NCBI GenBank assembly: GCA_013399015.1
Contig: VWZX01006702.1
Span: forward strand, 1,550,001-1,614,000
DNA from: Galbula dea
Lineage: Eukaryota; Chordata; Aves; Piciformes; Galbulidae
Reading direction: 5' to 3'
DNA: 64,000 nt
The notes beneath the pieces are model-generated. The model was not told where the DNA came from. It did no database searches and saw nothing but the letters and a program-made list of their open reading frames with translations. Both the position numbers and the translations under genes were made by a program. Of the stretch, positions 12,801 to 25,524 are shown piece after piece (position 1 is the stretch's first letter; every line of letters starts with the position of its first letter).

Positions 12801-14580
12801 GAAGTTACCAAGAACTAAACTTCCACAAAACCAAATCAGAAGCAGTGTTCTGTGGCTGCTATAGTCATTAACTATTCTGCATTTGGCATGGGTCACAACA
12901 GTCAGCCACACTGCTAAATGATTTTAACTGGATAGTGTGTCACAAGAGTGACTAGAATTTTGATCCATAGGAAGGCCACTATTTTGAGGGTACCCAGACT
13001 AAGAATATACTAAAGCATCAGATTTTCTGTCTGCTTTGCTGTATTAGGAAAGATCTGTATGCTTTTCATCAGTGCTGACGTGGAATCAAAGGGAGCCAGA
13101 AGATTAACACTGAACACAAGTATGATTAAAAGTGTAGGCACAGACATTGTTGGCATATTTTTTGTGCAAAAGGGCAGTAATATATCGATCACTGGCCAAT
13201 GATTGTACACCACATCAATATTGACATTTCTGTGTTAATTCAGTTATCTTACAGGTCCAATTCAGATACAACTTTCAGCTCTTCAAATGAAGGAATGAAA
13301 AGGAAAATGATAAAATCACTACTAAGAGAATGGAATGTCAAAAACTGCAGCTAGATTTTAAAAAACACCATTGCTTAACTTTTCGTCAAATAGCATAGTA
13401 ATACATATTAAAATGTCAGTTAGCTTTTTCTTCTACACCATGATTTAAAGTGATCATCATAGGAGTGAGGTCAACCCAGAACGGAGCATTGTCCAATTCA
13501 TTAGATGCAGTATTGTAAAAGGCCATAATATAAGGCAGTATTTTTTATTTGGTAAACCAAATCTGTACCATGTTGTGGCAAATACTATACTTCCAATTTT
13601 CTAATTAGTCAGCTCCAAAAACAAACAAACAGCATAAATACAGCAAAATAGATTAGATTATTTAGCACTCTGCTATTTTAACATGTCAGAGCAGTGCTAC
13701 TAGCGCAGATGCAAGAAGCTTTAAAAACCTGGTATTTTTAACCAGGCAGTCTCTGTTTAATGGCTGAACAAGGAGAGGGAGAGGACTGACTGTACTGTAA
13801 TTATATTGCATCAATCAACAGTATCCACCAAATTGTAACGTGACTTGGCCTGCTGCACAAGAGTGATTCAGCTGGAAACATTTTCTAGGCACCTGTGGGA
13901 CAGATCTATAACAAGAGTGATGGAAACCACAAATTTAACAAGTTTTATTTAGTGCTATCATATTGCACTGTACCAGAAAGCACGAGTGCTTTGAAAAGAT
14001 GACTTTACCAGGTAAGCACATTGTCAAAACTTGTTTCAATAGTATATTTGTTTTTAATAACACACTAGTCTATAATAACCTACAATAGTTACTCAAACTG
14101 ACTTTATAGATAAAGTGTAAGCTCCAATATAATTCAATTAAATATCAATCTAGCAATTTTTATGCAAATTACTTTATTCTATCTTGCACATTCCTTTATC
14201 TCTGGGGATCATCCTCAATTTCCTTTTCTGTAGCTTTTCCAGCGCTACAGTGCATTTTGGTAATAGCAGCACTGAAGCCGAAGACAATATTTCAACTATT
14301 AAGCCTACCAGAAAATTATAGTTAGATTTATATCTGTTTTAGTTATACAACTTTGCTTTCCAATGATTTTTTTTAAAGTACTTTTCAATGAAGACCAGAA
14401 AGTTCTGAGAGGACACTGGTTTTGGTCTATTCTCACCTTCAGACTAGTTTTTTGAGTATATGAATAGCCTTTGTACGAGCACGTTCATTAGAGAGAAGGT
14501 TCTTAGCACATCCTAGATTGCCAGACCCTTACCATTTTAAGAACCACTTCCTTATAACTTTGCCAAACATTAAGTGCTTG
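9850..14580. other. Gene-poor AT-rich stretch
   Basis: This is unique-looking AT-rich DNA with no gene recognised. A minus-strand frame of 122 codons at 12194-12562 spans an N (12401) and resembles no known protein. The block at 13740-13920 has balanced composition and is free of simple repeats, so it may be conserved non-coding DNA, but only a cross-species alignment could tell. A TATATAAAAG word at about 10370 has no other promoter context. Confidence 0.5.
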
Positions 14581-14581
14581 G

Positions 14582-14640
14582 GCTGAAATTTTCCATGCAG
14601 TGTCTGTGCCTCAAGCTGAGATGTGTTGGAAAATTTCAGC
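14582..14640. repeat. Stem-loop element with perfect 14-bp inverted repeat
   Basis: GCTGAAATTTTCCA at 14582-14595 is exactly complementary to TGGAAAATTTCAGC at 14627-14640, with a 31-base loop between and an A-tract (14642-14654) after it. The word order recalls old fold-back elements scattered in amniote genomes, probably remnants of non-autonomous DNA transposons. I cannot name the family from memory. It could also act as a hairpin in RNA. Confidence 0.6.
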
Positions 14641-14860
14641 TAAAAAAAAAAAATTACTGTTTCCAAGAATGAGGATAGGGGAAAAACATTGTTTCACTCA
14701 TGGAAAGCAAAAAAAAAAAAAAGAAAATAAGTGAGACATTTTCACTGCAAAGCTCATTTGCTCTCATGCGCTGCCCTAACATTGGCAAGAAAGAATAATT
14801 TTGTTAGGAATTACTTTTTTCTTAGTTTCTTCATGAAAATAAACTCAGTGTGGGCTAGGG

Positions 14861-14940
14861 AATCCTGCTGTGGCAGGGAGGTTGGACTAGATGATCTTTC
14901 AAGGTCCCTTCCAACTCCTAATATTCTGTGATTCTGTGAC
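14861..14940 (+). mobile_element. CR1 LINE, extreme 3' end only
   Basis: This is about 80 bp of the CR1 3' UTR and terminus: GGGAGGTTGGACTAGATGATC, AAGGTCCCTTCCAACTCC, then ATTCTGTG twice in tandem, the octamer repeat that ends avian CR1 copies. The rest of the element is missing, from heavy 5' truncation at insertion. The clean terminal octamers make this the best single evidence in the window that the host is a bird. Confidence 0.93.
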
Positions 14941-17900
14941 ACTTATAAGCCTTTGAAAAATTGTGCCCTATGTGAATTTTACTGCAACATGGGCTTGGAA
15001 AGAACTGCCTAACGGACTGAAATCAGTCCCATGCAGTCATGACAAATGTACAGTAGACATTCAGGTCCAAGAGCTCCACAGATAATCTTGGCATGTGCTC
15101 CTGCAAACCCTTGGCCCCGAAACACTGTTATAATACTCTATTGCAACACACTGAAAATATGAAGCATGACTTTCAAGTCATTATGCCAGTTTGGTACAGG
15201 AAGAAAGCAGTATAAGCTGGAGGAAAAGGTAGGAGAGAATTGCTAGTATGGTCACTGGATAAAATTTCAAGGTGACCTAAGGACCAGACTGCTGGGCAAA
15301 CCACAGGCTACAGGGGATGGCAAGGATCCATTGCAGTTTGACGTGTGGAGAAGATTCCTCTTGACTCTAAGTCTGGACTTCAGTTCCAGCAGCAGCCATC
15401 ACTGGCAAGTACATCCATGCTAACAAGATTTTAATCTCTGGTCTTGGCATTACTGGGGCATATTTGTGAACAGAAAACATGGTATCTGTCTCTCCAGTGG
15501 TTTTAGTGACCTGCTGCTGCTGACAAAAACAAAGAAGGTGATTAATTCAGAAGAGCAAGACCTAGCTCTGCAGCAGCAGCTGCGGTGCCTACAGACAATG
15601 GGAGTCATTGGGATTGGACAATGGGAAGAGAAACATGGAGTGGACTGATACTGGTTGAGTCTGTAGGGGCAAGGGCAAACTGCAGTGCTCAACAACCCAC
15701 ATATGCTGCACACGTGGCATTTCGAACTTTGATATCCAAATGATTTCAAGAGTCAAGTCTGTCCACCACCAGCCTTTCAAATACACAAGCCATCACTTTT
15801 CTGCAACCACAAAATAGCAGTTTTTTAAAAGTATGACTTCCCTGGGATATTCAGCTTCATAAACCATGACAAAAAAGACAGGCAGGATCCCCAGAATCAT
15901 GATTGGCACCGAAGTTCTTACAGGGGTTGGTTATAAAGAATGAACAAAATTCCAGTTTATCTGAACTTCCTTTTTGAATTGTGTAACTTACAATTGCTTT
16001 CTATTTTGGTATTCTTAGCAGATTTTGCCCCCAAGTTACACACAGCCCTGGCACAGACATTATGCTTTTTAGTACCTCTTGTGGTTAACAACCTCTAGTT
16101 TCTTCACAGGGACAACATAGAGACACAATCACTCCAACTAAGTCCAGAACATGACTGTTATTTTACAAAGGCAGCTGATGCAAATGAAGTTTTTTTTGTC
16201 AGAATGTCATAAATGTCTAGCTGCATCAGCCCTATATTTGAGTTGCAAGAAGGAAATGAACTAGTCGCAGACCTGGTGAAGACTGAGAAAACTTCTACAT
16301 AGTAATCATTGCTCATTTCTGTACCAGCTCAGGTATTACAGTAAATGCTGAAGTTCAGGGGGTTCAGGGTGGGTTTCTACCCAAGTTCATAAAAACTTTT
16401 TGCATGTAAGAATTCTGGAAGCATTGCTGGTCAAAATGAAAAATCATAATGAACCCATTCTTTTTTTTTTCTCCTCATATGCATCCTACAGCTATGCCAC
16501 ATGCATTTAAAGAGAGATACAATTACAGCATGAATCGCATCAGCCACATGCTTGTTTTCTCCTGATTCAAAGCTTCACAGCACTGCTCCGAGTGACTGCC
16601 CATCATGAACACTTGTGGTGCAAGGGCAAAGTGCTCCTCTGCTAGATTCACAGCTGGTTTATTCTACCACAAATAGGTAAGAAATGAGCACCCTGCTGAG
16701 CCATTAAAGACAGTGTACCACATACGGGTGCTTATTCACATTCAACTTCAGATACCATTAGGACAGCTGGGATGTTATCCCTGCATGCTTTAACATCACC
16801 TACAAGAATTCAGAAACTGAAGATGTCTGGTATGTTGTGGTAATGAAGTTGTGAAAAGAGAGGGAGAGCTTGTAGGCCTTGAGTTCAGGGCAGAGCCATA
16901 GTTTGTTTGCTGTGCAGAAGTGCTAGAAATTAGAGGATAAAGAACTACATCTGCTTCTGCTGTAAAGGTCCTGGACCATGGAAATAAACTTTTTCACAGC
17001 TGAAGTAACTGAGTATTGCAGCTTAGGCATATAAAGTGCAATAATAAAACTTGGAATTCTTGAAGCTCAGGAATCTTGACTGCAGACTGAAATTAGTGAA
17101 TGCTTTTAGCCTCAGATAAGTCCTATGATAGACAAGAAAGTTGTTTGGCAGATGAAGCAGTTTCAAAAAGACCATGGAAGAGTGATTTTGTTGTAGAGGA
17201 GGGATGCCCTTTATTACCTCTGGCTGCCATCCTCTGTTGTTCCTGAGTTGTGTCAGTATGTGTATTTGTATTTATATGAAACTTATGGATCATGTGGGAA
17301 GACACATTGCAAATTATCTTCTCAGAATAATATCATATGTCACAAGAAAGCCTGAAATAATAAATTGAAGAAAGAGAAGCCATTTTCCTACATCAGCCAC
17401 AAAATGCTGCTTTAGAAACAGTATTTTGTTCTCCCTTCCCACAAAGGCTATCTTGCATAAAAAGGAAAGAGTGCAAGCTTGTTATTTTGTGGCAGCTGTG
17501 GTAGCATTTACATATATTGGAGCATCTTTAAAAGTGATCCTGATACTACTCTGAATTATTGGATAGATAAATCTTTTCATCTGGAAGACCCAAAAGGACT
17601 GCCTGGAGTCATACTGGTAACTGCACTTCTGATTCATCCATCAGGAGTAGAATCAGAATTTTTAATTGAAATAATACAATTCTCAGTCACTTCAATATTG
17701 ATGCTTTAAGGAAAAAGCATAAGCTAGGCACAGCAGCAGGCTCAACAATATTCTGAAGCGGCTTTCTTGTTCAACTGGCTCAAGATGTACAACCAAATGT
17801 TTTTATGAAACAACCTGAGAAGAAAATGTTAAGAGTTCATAAAAAGGTAGTCCCTCCATACATTAAGTTAAAGGTGAACAAACTAGGAGATCTGAATAGG

Positions 17901-20900
17901 CATCAGTTCAACATTAAATTACACCACTGTTACCAAAGCCATTCCCCTATTAATATGTATAGCTCATTCTCATCACTGATCTACATTATGCTACCATATA
18001 TCAGTATGATCTGTACATTTAAATTCCTAATCTGATTTTACTTTGCGTCAAGGTGATCTGTTTAGGATGAAAATGACAATAAACTTCAGACTTTGCTTTT
18101 TCTCCCTTCCAAGTCCACTTTCTTTTGGATCCTATTTTGCTCTTTTCTTGCCTTTACTAGAAACCTGAAAACTCTAAGAGGGCTTCATTCACAAAAGGAA
18201 CAGTTGTAGGATGAGGACCTTCATGTGATTTGTGAACCTGCTACCAGCTGCAGTCTGCGCTGAAACCAGAGAACATTTGAAGAGAAATCAAATCAGAGAG
18301 CTGTATAGGAACTACAAATATTTTTCTCCTAGAGGCAACAAATGTCTTAATTTTATTTCTTTCTTGCTTCTCTCCTCTCCTCTCATAAGTGCATGAAAAT
18401 TCTACCCACTTTGAGCATCACATAGTCTTTTGGTTTGTGTATGGACAATTTGAAACACATTTTTGACTTAAAGTGCCCTAAAACTAGAGGACTCAGTGCC
18501 ATTGAACAATCTGTCCTAACTTAGGTCTCTTTCATCCAAAGGCTTTATAGTTATTGACCTGTGTAAAAGTTAGCAAATACCTAACTCTAGGATGAATATG
18601 TTTATAAAGAATATTTTAGTAATATAGGTGCTTGTATAAATGCAAGAAAAAGAAAATAGTGGGATTCTAAGTTAAAAAAATGAGGGGCTTTATGGTCAAG
18701 GAATTTAAAAAAAGAAATTAAGTCATTCAACACAGTGGTGATTTATCAATGCAGGAGAGTTTCCTCTTGTGGGATACCCTGAACCACCTGGTAGAGGTTC
18801 CTTTTCCACAAAGAAAAGGTCATATGCAGTCATCATGCCTGAGTTAACTTGGAGGTTAATATCTCCTGAATTTCTCAAGTAAGAGCTTGATGTCTCAAAG
18901 TCAAGTTGCACAATTCTTTGCATTTGTTTAGAAATTAAGAAGGAAACCAGGTGCAACAACAGTGCATGTAAGTTTTGTTCAATATTTAAGGAACCTTAGC
19001 ACGGTTGAGTCTAATAGGGAAAGAAAGCTTAAGTATGCTAAAACTCTATAAACTCTCAAGTCCTCTTAGGAGTTTAGAATAGCCCACCCATGCTAGAATA
19101 CTGCAAGAGCTTAAAGAAATTTTAATTGGTTAATAAGCCATAAGTTCTTAACTGATTTTAAAAGAATTAAGTCCTATAATCCCACATGCTTGATTCTTTT
19201 ATCCGGTCAAAACAATCAATAAGGTCAAAATTGTACACCTCTGAAGTTCGGTATCATTTTCCTTTGTATCACTGGGTCAAAGTCTGCAATCCATGCTCAA
19301 GCAACTCTTCAGTGGTCTGTGAGCTCAGCCTGCTCTGGATTAATATCTCTTTGCAATTTGAACTAAGAGGTCAGTCCTAAATACTGGTTACTTGAAATGT
19401 CACCTGAAACCTACCTCAAGCCTTCTTGAGGTACCCAGTAGGTGAATTTAAGTAGGGTTGAACAAAAAAGTGCAATCAAGCACTGAGCTGCCTCCCAGTC
19501 TCTTCATTCCCAAACCAGTGCCTAACCTAGTGGCATGTCCTGTGATCCAGGAAGATTATAAAGATATATCAGTTGTATGGTTGAAATCTGTGTACAAATA
19601 AAACTGAATTATCTTTTGAGAGAACACAAGCAATTACAGTACTTCCAATTAAACACCAGAGAGTGGCTGCTGCTAGAAACCCGCTATGCATTTGTTTTGT
19701 AGTTGCACTCAGTAGGCCTCATTTAGGTCATTACTGTTGCCTGTGTTCAGTAACAAGAGACAAATAAAGAGCTTCTTTCTTTTCAGAAAGGTCACTGGTT
19801 GTGTTTCTACCTTTGATACAAAAAAATTGTACTGTGAATTCTTAATTTATTTCATTATTTTGACAGCTTTCATATGTCCCCACAGCTATTTATAAAATAA
19901 AGGTTAGGGTTTTTTCCATGGCATGGTGACTTTTCCCAGCTATTTCTTAGTTATCTGGTGCCACCAAGAAAATAATTAAAGAATAGATATCTAATGAATT
20001 TGAATGCACACTTACATTCTGATGAAGTCCATAGGTCTTAGGCACACAGTTGAGTACTTGGCTATGTGTCTAAATCAAAGAAAATCCACAATAAAAAAAA
20101 AAAGAATACAAGCTTTAAACTTAAATATATTCACGACACATTTTCAGAAGTAACCTCTGCAAAGATGCATGTTTTTCCGGCAATATTGTCTTTACTTAAT
20201 GGTTGTAAATGATTCTGAAATTACCTGCTTGTGACACTACAGAACCACCGACATGCCTTCTTCTCTACCCCATTCTTCATATGTGTGTAACAGGAGTGTC
20301 AGTTTTCTGACAGACAAACACAGTTAATAATGTTTGCAATACTTTTCTAGCAACAGGTATGTTTTATAGATTCGGTAACATCAGAACAATGGTAGCCTAT
20401 TGTAGTTGTTTCTTTAATAAAAGTCTGCTGGAAAAAAACTTCTATTTGTGCAATTTGCAACAGCAAAAGGAAAATGGAGCTAATTCTAAAACCCTGTGCT
20501 GGTGTTAAAATAAATAAGCAGCACTGCCCCTATTCGAACTGTTACAACAAATGCCTTACAGCAGTACAGTGCAGTACTCATTTTACTTTCTGTCACCAGC
20601 TAGCCAAGAGACTTGCCTTAAGATGGTCAACATGCAGACAAATATGGTTGAAAAACCAAAAAAGGAATGATCTTTATAAGCAGCGTTTTCTGAGCTCTAA
20701 TCCACATCTCTGCCTCAACCTGTTGTCGGTCTGCACACCTTGCCTTTCTTCTGTGGCTTACAGCTGAGAGGCAAGGTAGAGCATAGTCCTCTATGACCCT
20801 CAGAAAGCTGGTTTGTTCCTGCATCAGGTAATCAGATCTGCAACAGTATCAGAAACTTTAAACTGTGGACAACCTGCCTCTTGTTTCTTCTAGGTAATGC

Positions 20901-20986
20901 ATTCCATGTCCCTTAAAGGTCAATGCTCCTGCATACCTGCCAGGGTCCTGCTTGCTACCTTTTGAAGGCAAGTTGCCTGAAGCTGC
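14941..20986. other. Gene-poor stretch, nothing recognised
   Basis: Six kilobases of AT-rich, CpG-poor sequence with no mobile element, RNA gene or convincing exon. Frames at 15450-15786 (minus) and 17479-18035 (plus) are short and have no splice-site support. A run of CAGCAG words near 15575 explains the Gln-rich plus-strand frame there. Confidence 0.5.
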
Positions 20987-21035
20987 TAGCATATATCTTT
21001 TTATGCTCTGTTTGGGGAGATAGTCCTCAGGCTCG
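20987..21035 (+). repeat. 49-bp inverted-repeat unit, left copy
   Basis: This is one arm of a long-range inverted repeat whose partner is at 24187-24235 in reverse orientation; 48 of 49 bases match (one T/C difference). It begins TAGCATATATC and ends CCTCAGGCTCG. Similarity stops abruptly at both sides. The outer ends read TAGC...GCTA, so a TA target site for a Tc1/mariner-like element is possible but cannot be separated from the repeat itself. Confidence 0.9.
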
Positions 21036-24000
21036 GTGGAGGCCAACCTAGAAGGACCAAACAGAGCTGTCCTCCTTTGGTGAGAATTTATATTTCTGGA
21101 CCTTTACCCTGATGAGTTTGTGCCCTACCTGTGGTGCAATGTGGGCTCTCCAGCAGCACCTGGAAGATCAGCATTGTGGCCATGGATTTAAGGGTCCCTA
21201 TTGCTGGAGGAGGAAGAGAGGGCTGGGATCTCAAATAGCCTATAAACCAAAGTGGCCATTAAGGATCTGTGTTAATTAAAGATCAGATATGCTATGAATT
21301 CCTGATAGGTGGCTGTTATACATTATTTATTCTTCCTGCTCTGTAAGTGCTGTGAATAGCATGACCAAACAGTTAATTCATATAACAGTGCTTATATAAT
21401 CTGCTTTACAAATACAGCCAGGCAGAGACAATATCATTCCCAGAGCTAATTTCAGGAATGATGTCAGCTAGCTCTATTTATACATTACCCAACAAACTAT
21501 TTTCTGAAATTACAGCAACAAGCAATGAGAGATATGACACATGCAAGCCTGTGAGATGGACAGACCTGCTTAGTAGGTCCACAACTCAAACTGATGAAAC
21601 AGGTTTGGATTGCCTTGCTGAAGTTGCATCTTTAACTTGTTTTTCATTATCAATAACATTTGGAGCTATTACATGAACCATAATGCAGGTGATTATGGAA
21701 CAGAGTTGCTGGGTTTGGTTCCCTGAATAAGGCTCATTTAATTATCAATATTGAAGGAGTTGGAATAAGGAAAAACTGTGTCTGGAAAGGAAGGAAATGC
21801 ACATATGAGGACTTCAGGTATATCACATCACACTGATTTTAACCTAAAGAAGAATTTCATATAAGGAAAATTCAAACCCCAGTAATTAAGCCACAGTAAC
21901 ACCTCTGTTTAGCTAAACGAGCAATTTTCACTTCTAGAAGTCCAAGATCATTCAGCTGATCTTACACAGATGTATATGTGTATAGCCTTAACTTCTCCAT
22001 CAGTTTCTGGTTTGAGCAGGGAGATGGAGACATATGGGAGCATCACCTCCAGTCAGGACTGCAATAAGCTAAAAAAATTATCCTTTTTTATGAGTGAGGT
22101 TGGCATGAATATGGTGAGTTGTCAGACCTCTATAGTCTTTTCAAACTGCACCAGAGGTGAGGAAAACAATCTGCTTAAGACAATATCCCAAACAAAGTCT
22201 TTGTGGTGACATAGGGGTTAATTACAAACAACAGAGGCTCATTATACATTCCAGAATGTTGTTCTCTCACACAAAAGGCTCTCTCACTTGTTAAATGCCT
22301 AGCCTAGACTACCAGAAATTGCATTACATTTGCTGCCCCTCCCCTTACTCCTGGACTTTCTTACCCTGGCCTTTTTTTTTCCCCCCTTCCTCCCATCTCT
22401 ATTGAAAGATAGTAATTAAACACTAAAGCCTCTCAGTTTCTGCAGCACTGCAGGGGAACTCCTCCCTGTAATAAGCTCCAATTACTGGCTGCGACTGCAG
22501 CTGATGAAGGATTATCCTCTCACTCAGCTACGGCAAGCTCTAGAGTATAATCTTCAATTAGTTCAATTCATGTAGCACACTGGCAGGCAGGCCACTACAT
22601 TTCCCACGACTTACACAAACAGCCTTTCTTTGACACCCCCCAACTCTGCACAGATGGTCCCAGGACTGTCTGTTGCAAAGTTCAGTGCATCTGGCCCCTA
22701 AACCCACCTAATGCAGGCAGCAGAACAAAGGCTGGGACTCAAGTGCTCTACAGTACCTAGTTGTTTCAGTAACAGCAGGCTTTTTTTTTTTAAATAAAAG
22801 AAAGAAATTATTCAAGGAGTCAGAAAACAGGTGGGTAAACAAAAAACAACCAACAAATCTTCTGGACTGGCACAATAAATCGCTTCTAGTCATTTTCAGT
22901 TGTGCTTAAGTTTCTAAAAAGCCAATCTTATCCTAATTTAAGTTATATGGCTGCAACAGGCAAAAATTTAAGGAGGGCAAAGTTAAAACTACAAGTCTCA
23001 TTTTAGCTCTTTCCCTCTGTGCTTAGGTACTGCTCCAAGAAAGCTGATTATTCTTTTTTCCCCCAGCACGTCTGTTCAGCACTTGGAACAAAGGCTGTTG
23101 TGAATCCAGATTTACTCTGGGATCCGACGACTTCTGCATCCTGACAGTTTAGGTGGTCTGTGCACCAACTTTAATTGCTGACTCTCAAAAGAAACTGTGT
23201 TACTTATTTAAAGAAAACACTTAACAGCAGGTAAAGTTTAATTAGTTGCTGATGTGCCTTTATGTTTTGATGCCAGAAGATTTTGCTGTATAACAACTAA
23301 AACCCATAATTAGACTAAAACAGATTCGTTTCACTGACATCATTCTCCCACTGCTTTCACTTCAGAGAAGCTGCCAGGTCTGTAAGGAAGGCTGTACCTA
23401 AAGGCACACTGCTCCTCACACCGGCTTTTATGGTCCAGCATTTACACCTGTCAGATGCAATTTCCACTGCTGCCTCCATGTGGCTGCCTAAGCAGAAAGA
23501 AGGGATTCTTTTCTAAGGTGGGGGTTTGTCTTTACCTGCAAAAAAAGTTGTGAAACCTTGCAGGATGAATTACAGCAAATAGCCAGCCATATTGTAAAAA
23601 AAACAATGATACTGCTTTCCCATAGAGACTGGATGCAGAGGTTTCCATTTCCAAGCCTAGAGGTCAAAGAAATTTAGCAATATAAAGACAATCCTTAAAA
23701 AAATCCACCCTACCCATAGCAACAAATGTCAAGTGTGCATTTTTTTAGATGATTCCTTATCTCAGGGCCTCTATTCCCAGGATGCTAGGCAGCAGCATCC
23801 TACTCCATATGTCATCCCACAGAGCAGAGAAGCAGGATATCCCTGCTCAGCCTTAAGGTATATGTGCTCTAATACCACCAGGGAAAGCACTTATGTCTGA
23901 AAGTGTATCTGGGTTTTGTTTGTTTTCCTAACTATGTTAACTGGGATTTAAACAGATACTATTTTAATCCATGAAGCTTGCTTCAGTCACATCCTTATGC

Positions 24001-24186
24001 TGTCATTTATATGATCTTGATGAGGATACCATCACATACACTTCAATCCTAAAACCACTAAATCAGACTAAATCCCCATATTTGTTTTAGCTGGGCTGTT
24101 TACTTCAGACAGTATGACAAAAGCCAAGTGTAGGTCCCTGCTTGCAAAATGTCGAATACCTCATGCAACTAAATGCTCTCTAGACA
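21036..24186. other. 3.15-kb interval between the inverted repeats, with enhancer-like blocks
   Basis: No transposase-like frame is seen; the longest open frames are about 60-80 codons. Three sub-blocks look unlike simple background: 21430-21740; 22440-22610, with CCAATTAC, GGATTATCC and TCAATTAGTT; and 23150-23370, with TTTAATTGC, TTTAATTAGTT and CATAATTAGAC. The AATTA/GGATTA cores are homeodomain-type sites, and GGATTA is the core preferred by OTX/PITX-like proteins. A pyrimidine tract lies at about 22372-22395. The interval may be a conserved regulatory domain; this is inference from motif content only. Confidence 0.35.
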
Positions 24187-24235
24187 CGAGCCTGAGGGCT
24201 ATCTCCCCAAACAGAGCATAAAAAGATATATGCTA
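24187..24235 (-). repeat. 49-bp inverted-repeat unit, right copy
   Basis: This is the reverse-complement partner of 20987-21035. It reads CGAGCCTGAGG at its inner end and GATATATGCTA at its outer end. The sequences on either side of the two copies are unrelated. No third copy was noticed in the window. Confidence 0.9.
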
Positions 24236-25524
24236 TATTCTACACTCTTTCACCGCACTTACTCTTCAAATTATGCAGTGCTGTAGGTGTTTGCACAGAG
24301 AATAAAAAAATATCAGCCATTGCCTTAAGGAACATTTAGTTGATAATAGTGTTTTTCAGGATAGGAGTTACATTTGCAGTTATTCAGACTTTCAGACTTC
24401 AAGTACCCTATAATAGTAAACACACCAACTTCTAGACAGAGGCAGAATACTAATGAAGAGGATCTGGAAGAGAATAATCCTGTTACCTGTAGACCCAGGA
24501 GCTGAAGGAATCCAAGTTACAGCTTTCTAGTATCTGGGGGGGAATCAAGACATCTTGCCATCATGAAAACAAGCAAACAAAAAATCCATTCCATAAAATT
24601 AACTTTCCTTTCTGCTAGGAACTTCAAGAAAAAAAATAGCACAGCAAACAATGGACAACCCTCACTTGTCATGTGGATGGTTTTCAAGTGAGAGGCCTTG
24701 CATGCATGCTCACATCCTACATCTGGATACTCAGTTTTATTAAAATTAGAAGACTAATAGGACCAAATCCTACAGTTGGGTACAACATGTCAGGTTTAAA
24801 ACTGGACTTGAGTCCCAGTTGAAGAGCATGGAAAATTTCTCTTCTAACTCAGCTGACTAACAGTGAACTGAACCTGTGATCACATCAAGCTCACAAACCT
24901 TGGATCTAACCAGCTGAATTCCTGCCTTAAGTACCTGAGCAGTTGAATTTTAAAGGTAAAACTTACCTGATGAAGCAAAGATGCATCTGGGAGAAAAGCA
25001 GTTTGTGTCTGAGCTTTCCTGACTTCAGTTATCCTCTTTTGCCTTCTCTTTCCATAATTTCTTTCACATTGAACAACCCGTTTGTCTCACTACCTAGCCA
25101 GCTAACATACAGCACAAAATGGGCCCATGCTCTCCTTCATTCACTGGGCATTTTAGTCTCAGAAAATCAGAGAATTACAAATATGAAAAGTTTCATCCAA
25201 GAATGCTGTGACCTCAATTTTGAGGAAATAGTAAGCAATCTAGTGACCATCAGTGGGAAGAGTCAAGTGAGCACTAATCACTGATCCGTGTCAGCTACAG
25301 CCAGGGGCAGGCAGCAGGTCACAACCACCACGAAATGCAGGTATTGCTTTTACTGCATAACAAAAGGGGCCACAGGTATTATGTCTCCGTTCTCCATTCG
25401 GTTGGGAAAAGCAAGTGAATAAGGAAGGCAAAAATTATCAGGCCTGTAAGGTTTTTTAAAAAAAGTAAACTACTGAACATAGAAACAGACTGTATAGAGT
25501 TCACAAAGCATTGAGGGAAGTATC
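24236..25524. other. Stretch without recognised gene
   Basis: AT-rich unique sequence. A plus-strand frame of 113 codons (24943-25284) has no family resemblance and no clear splice sites. Nothing else is seen before the CR1 fragment. Confidence 0.45.
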
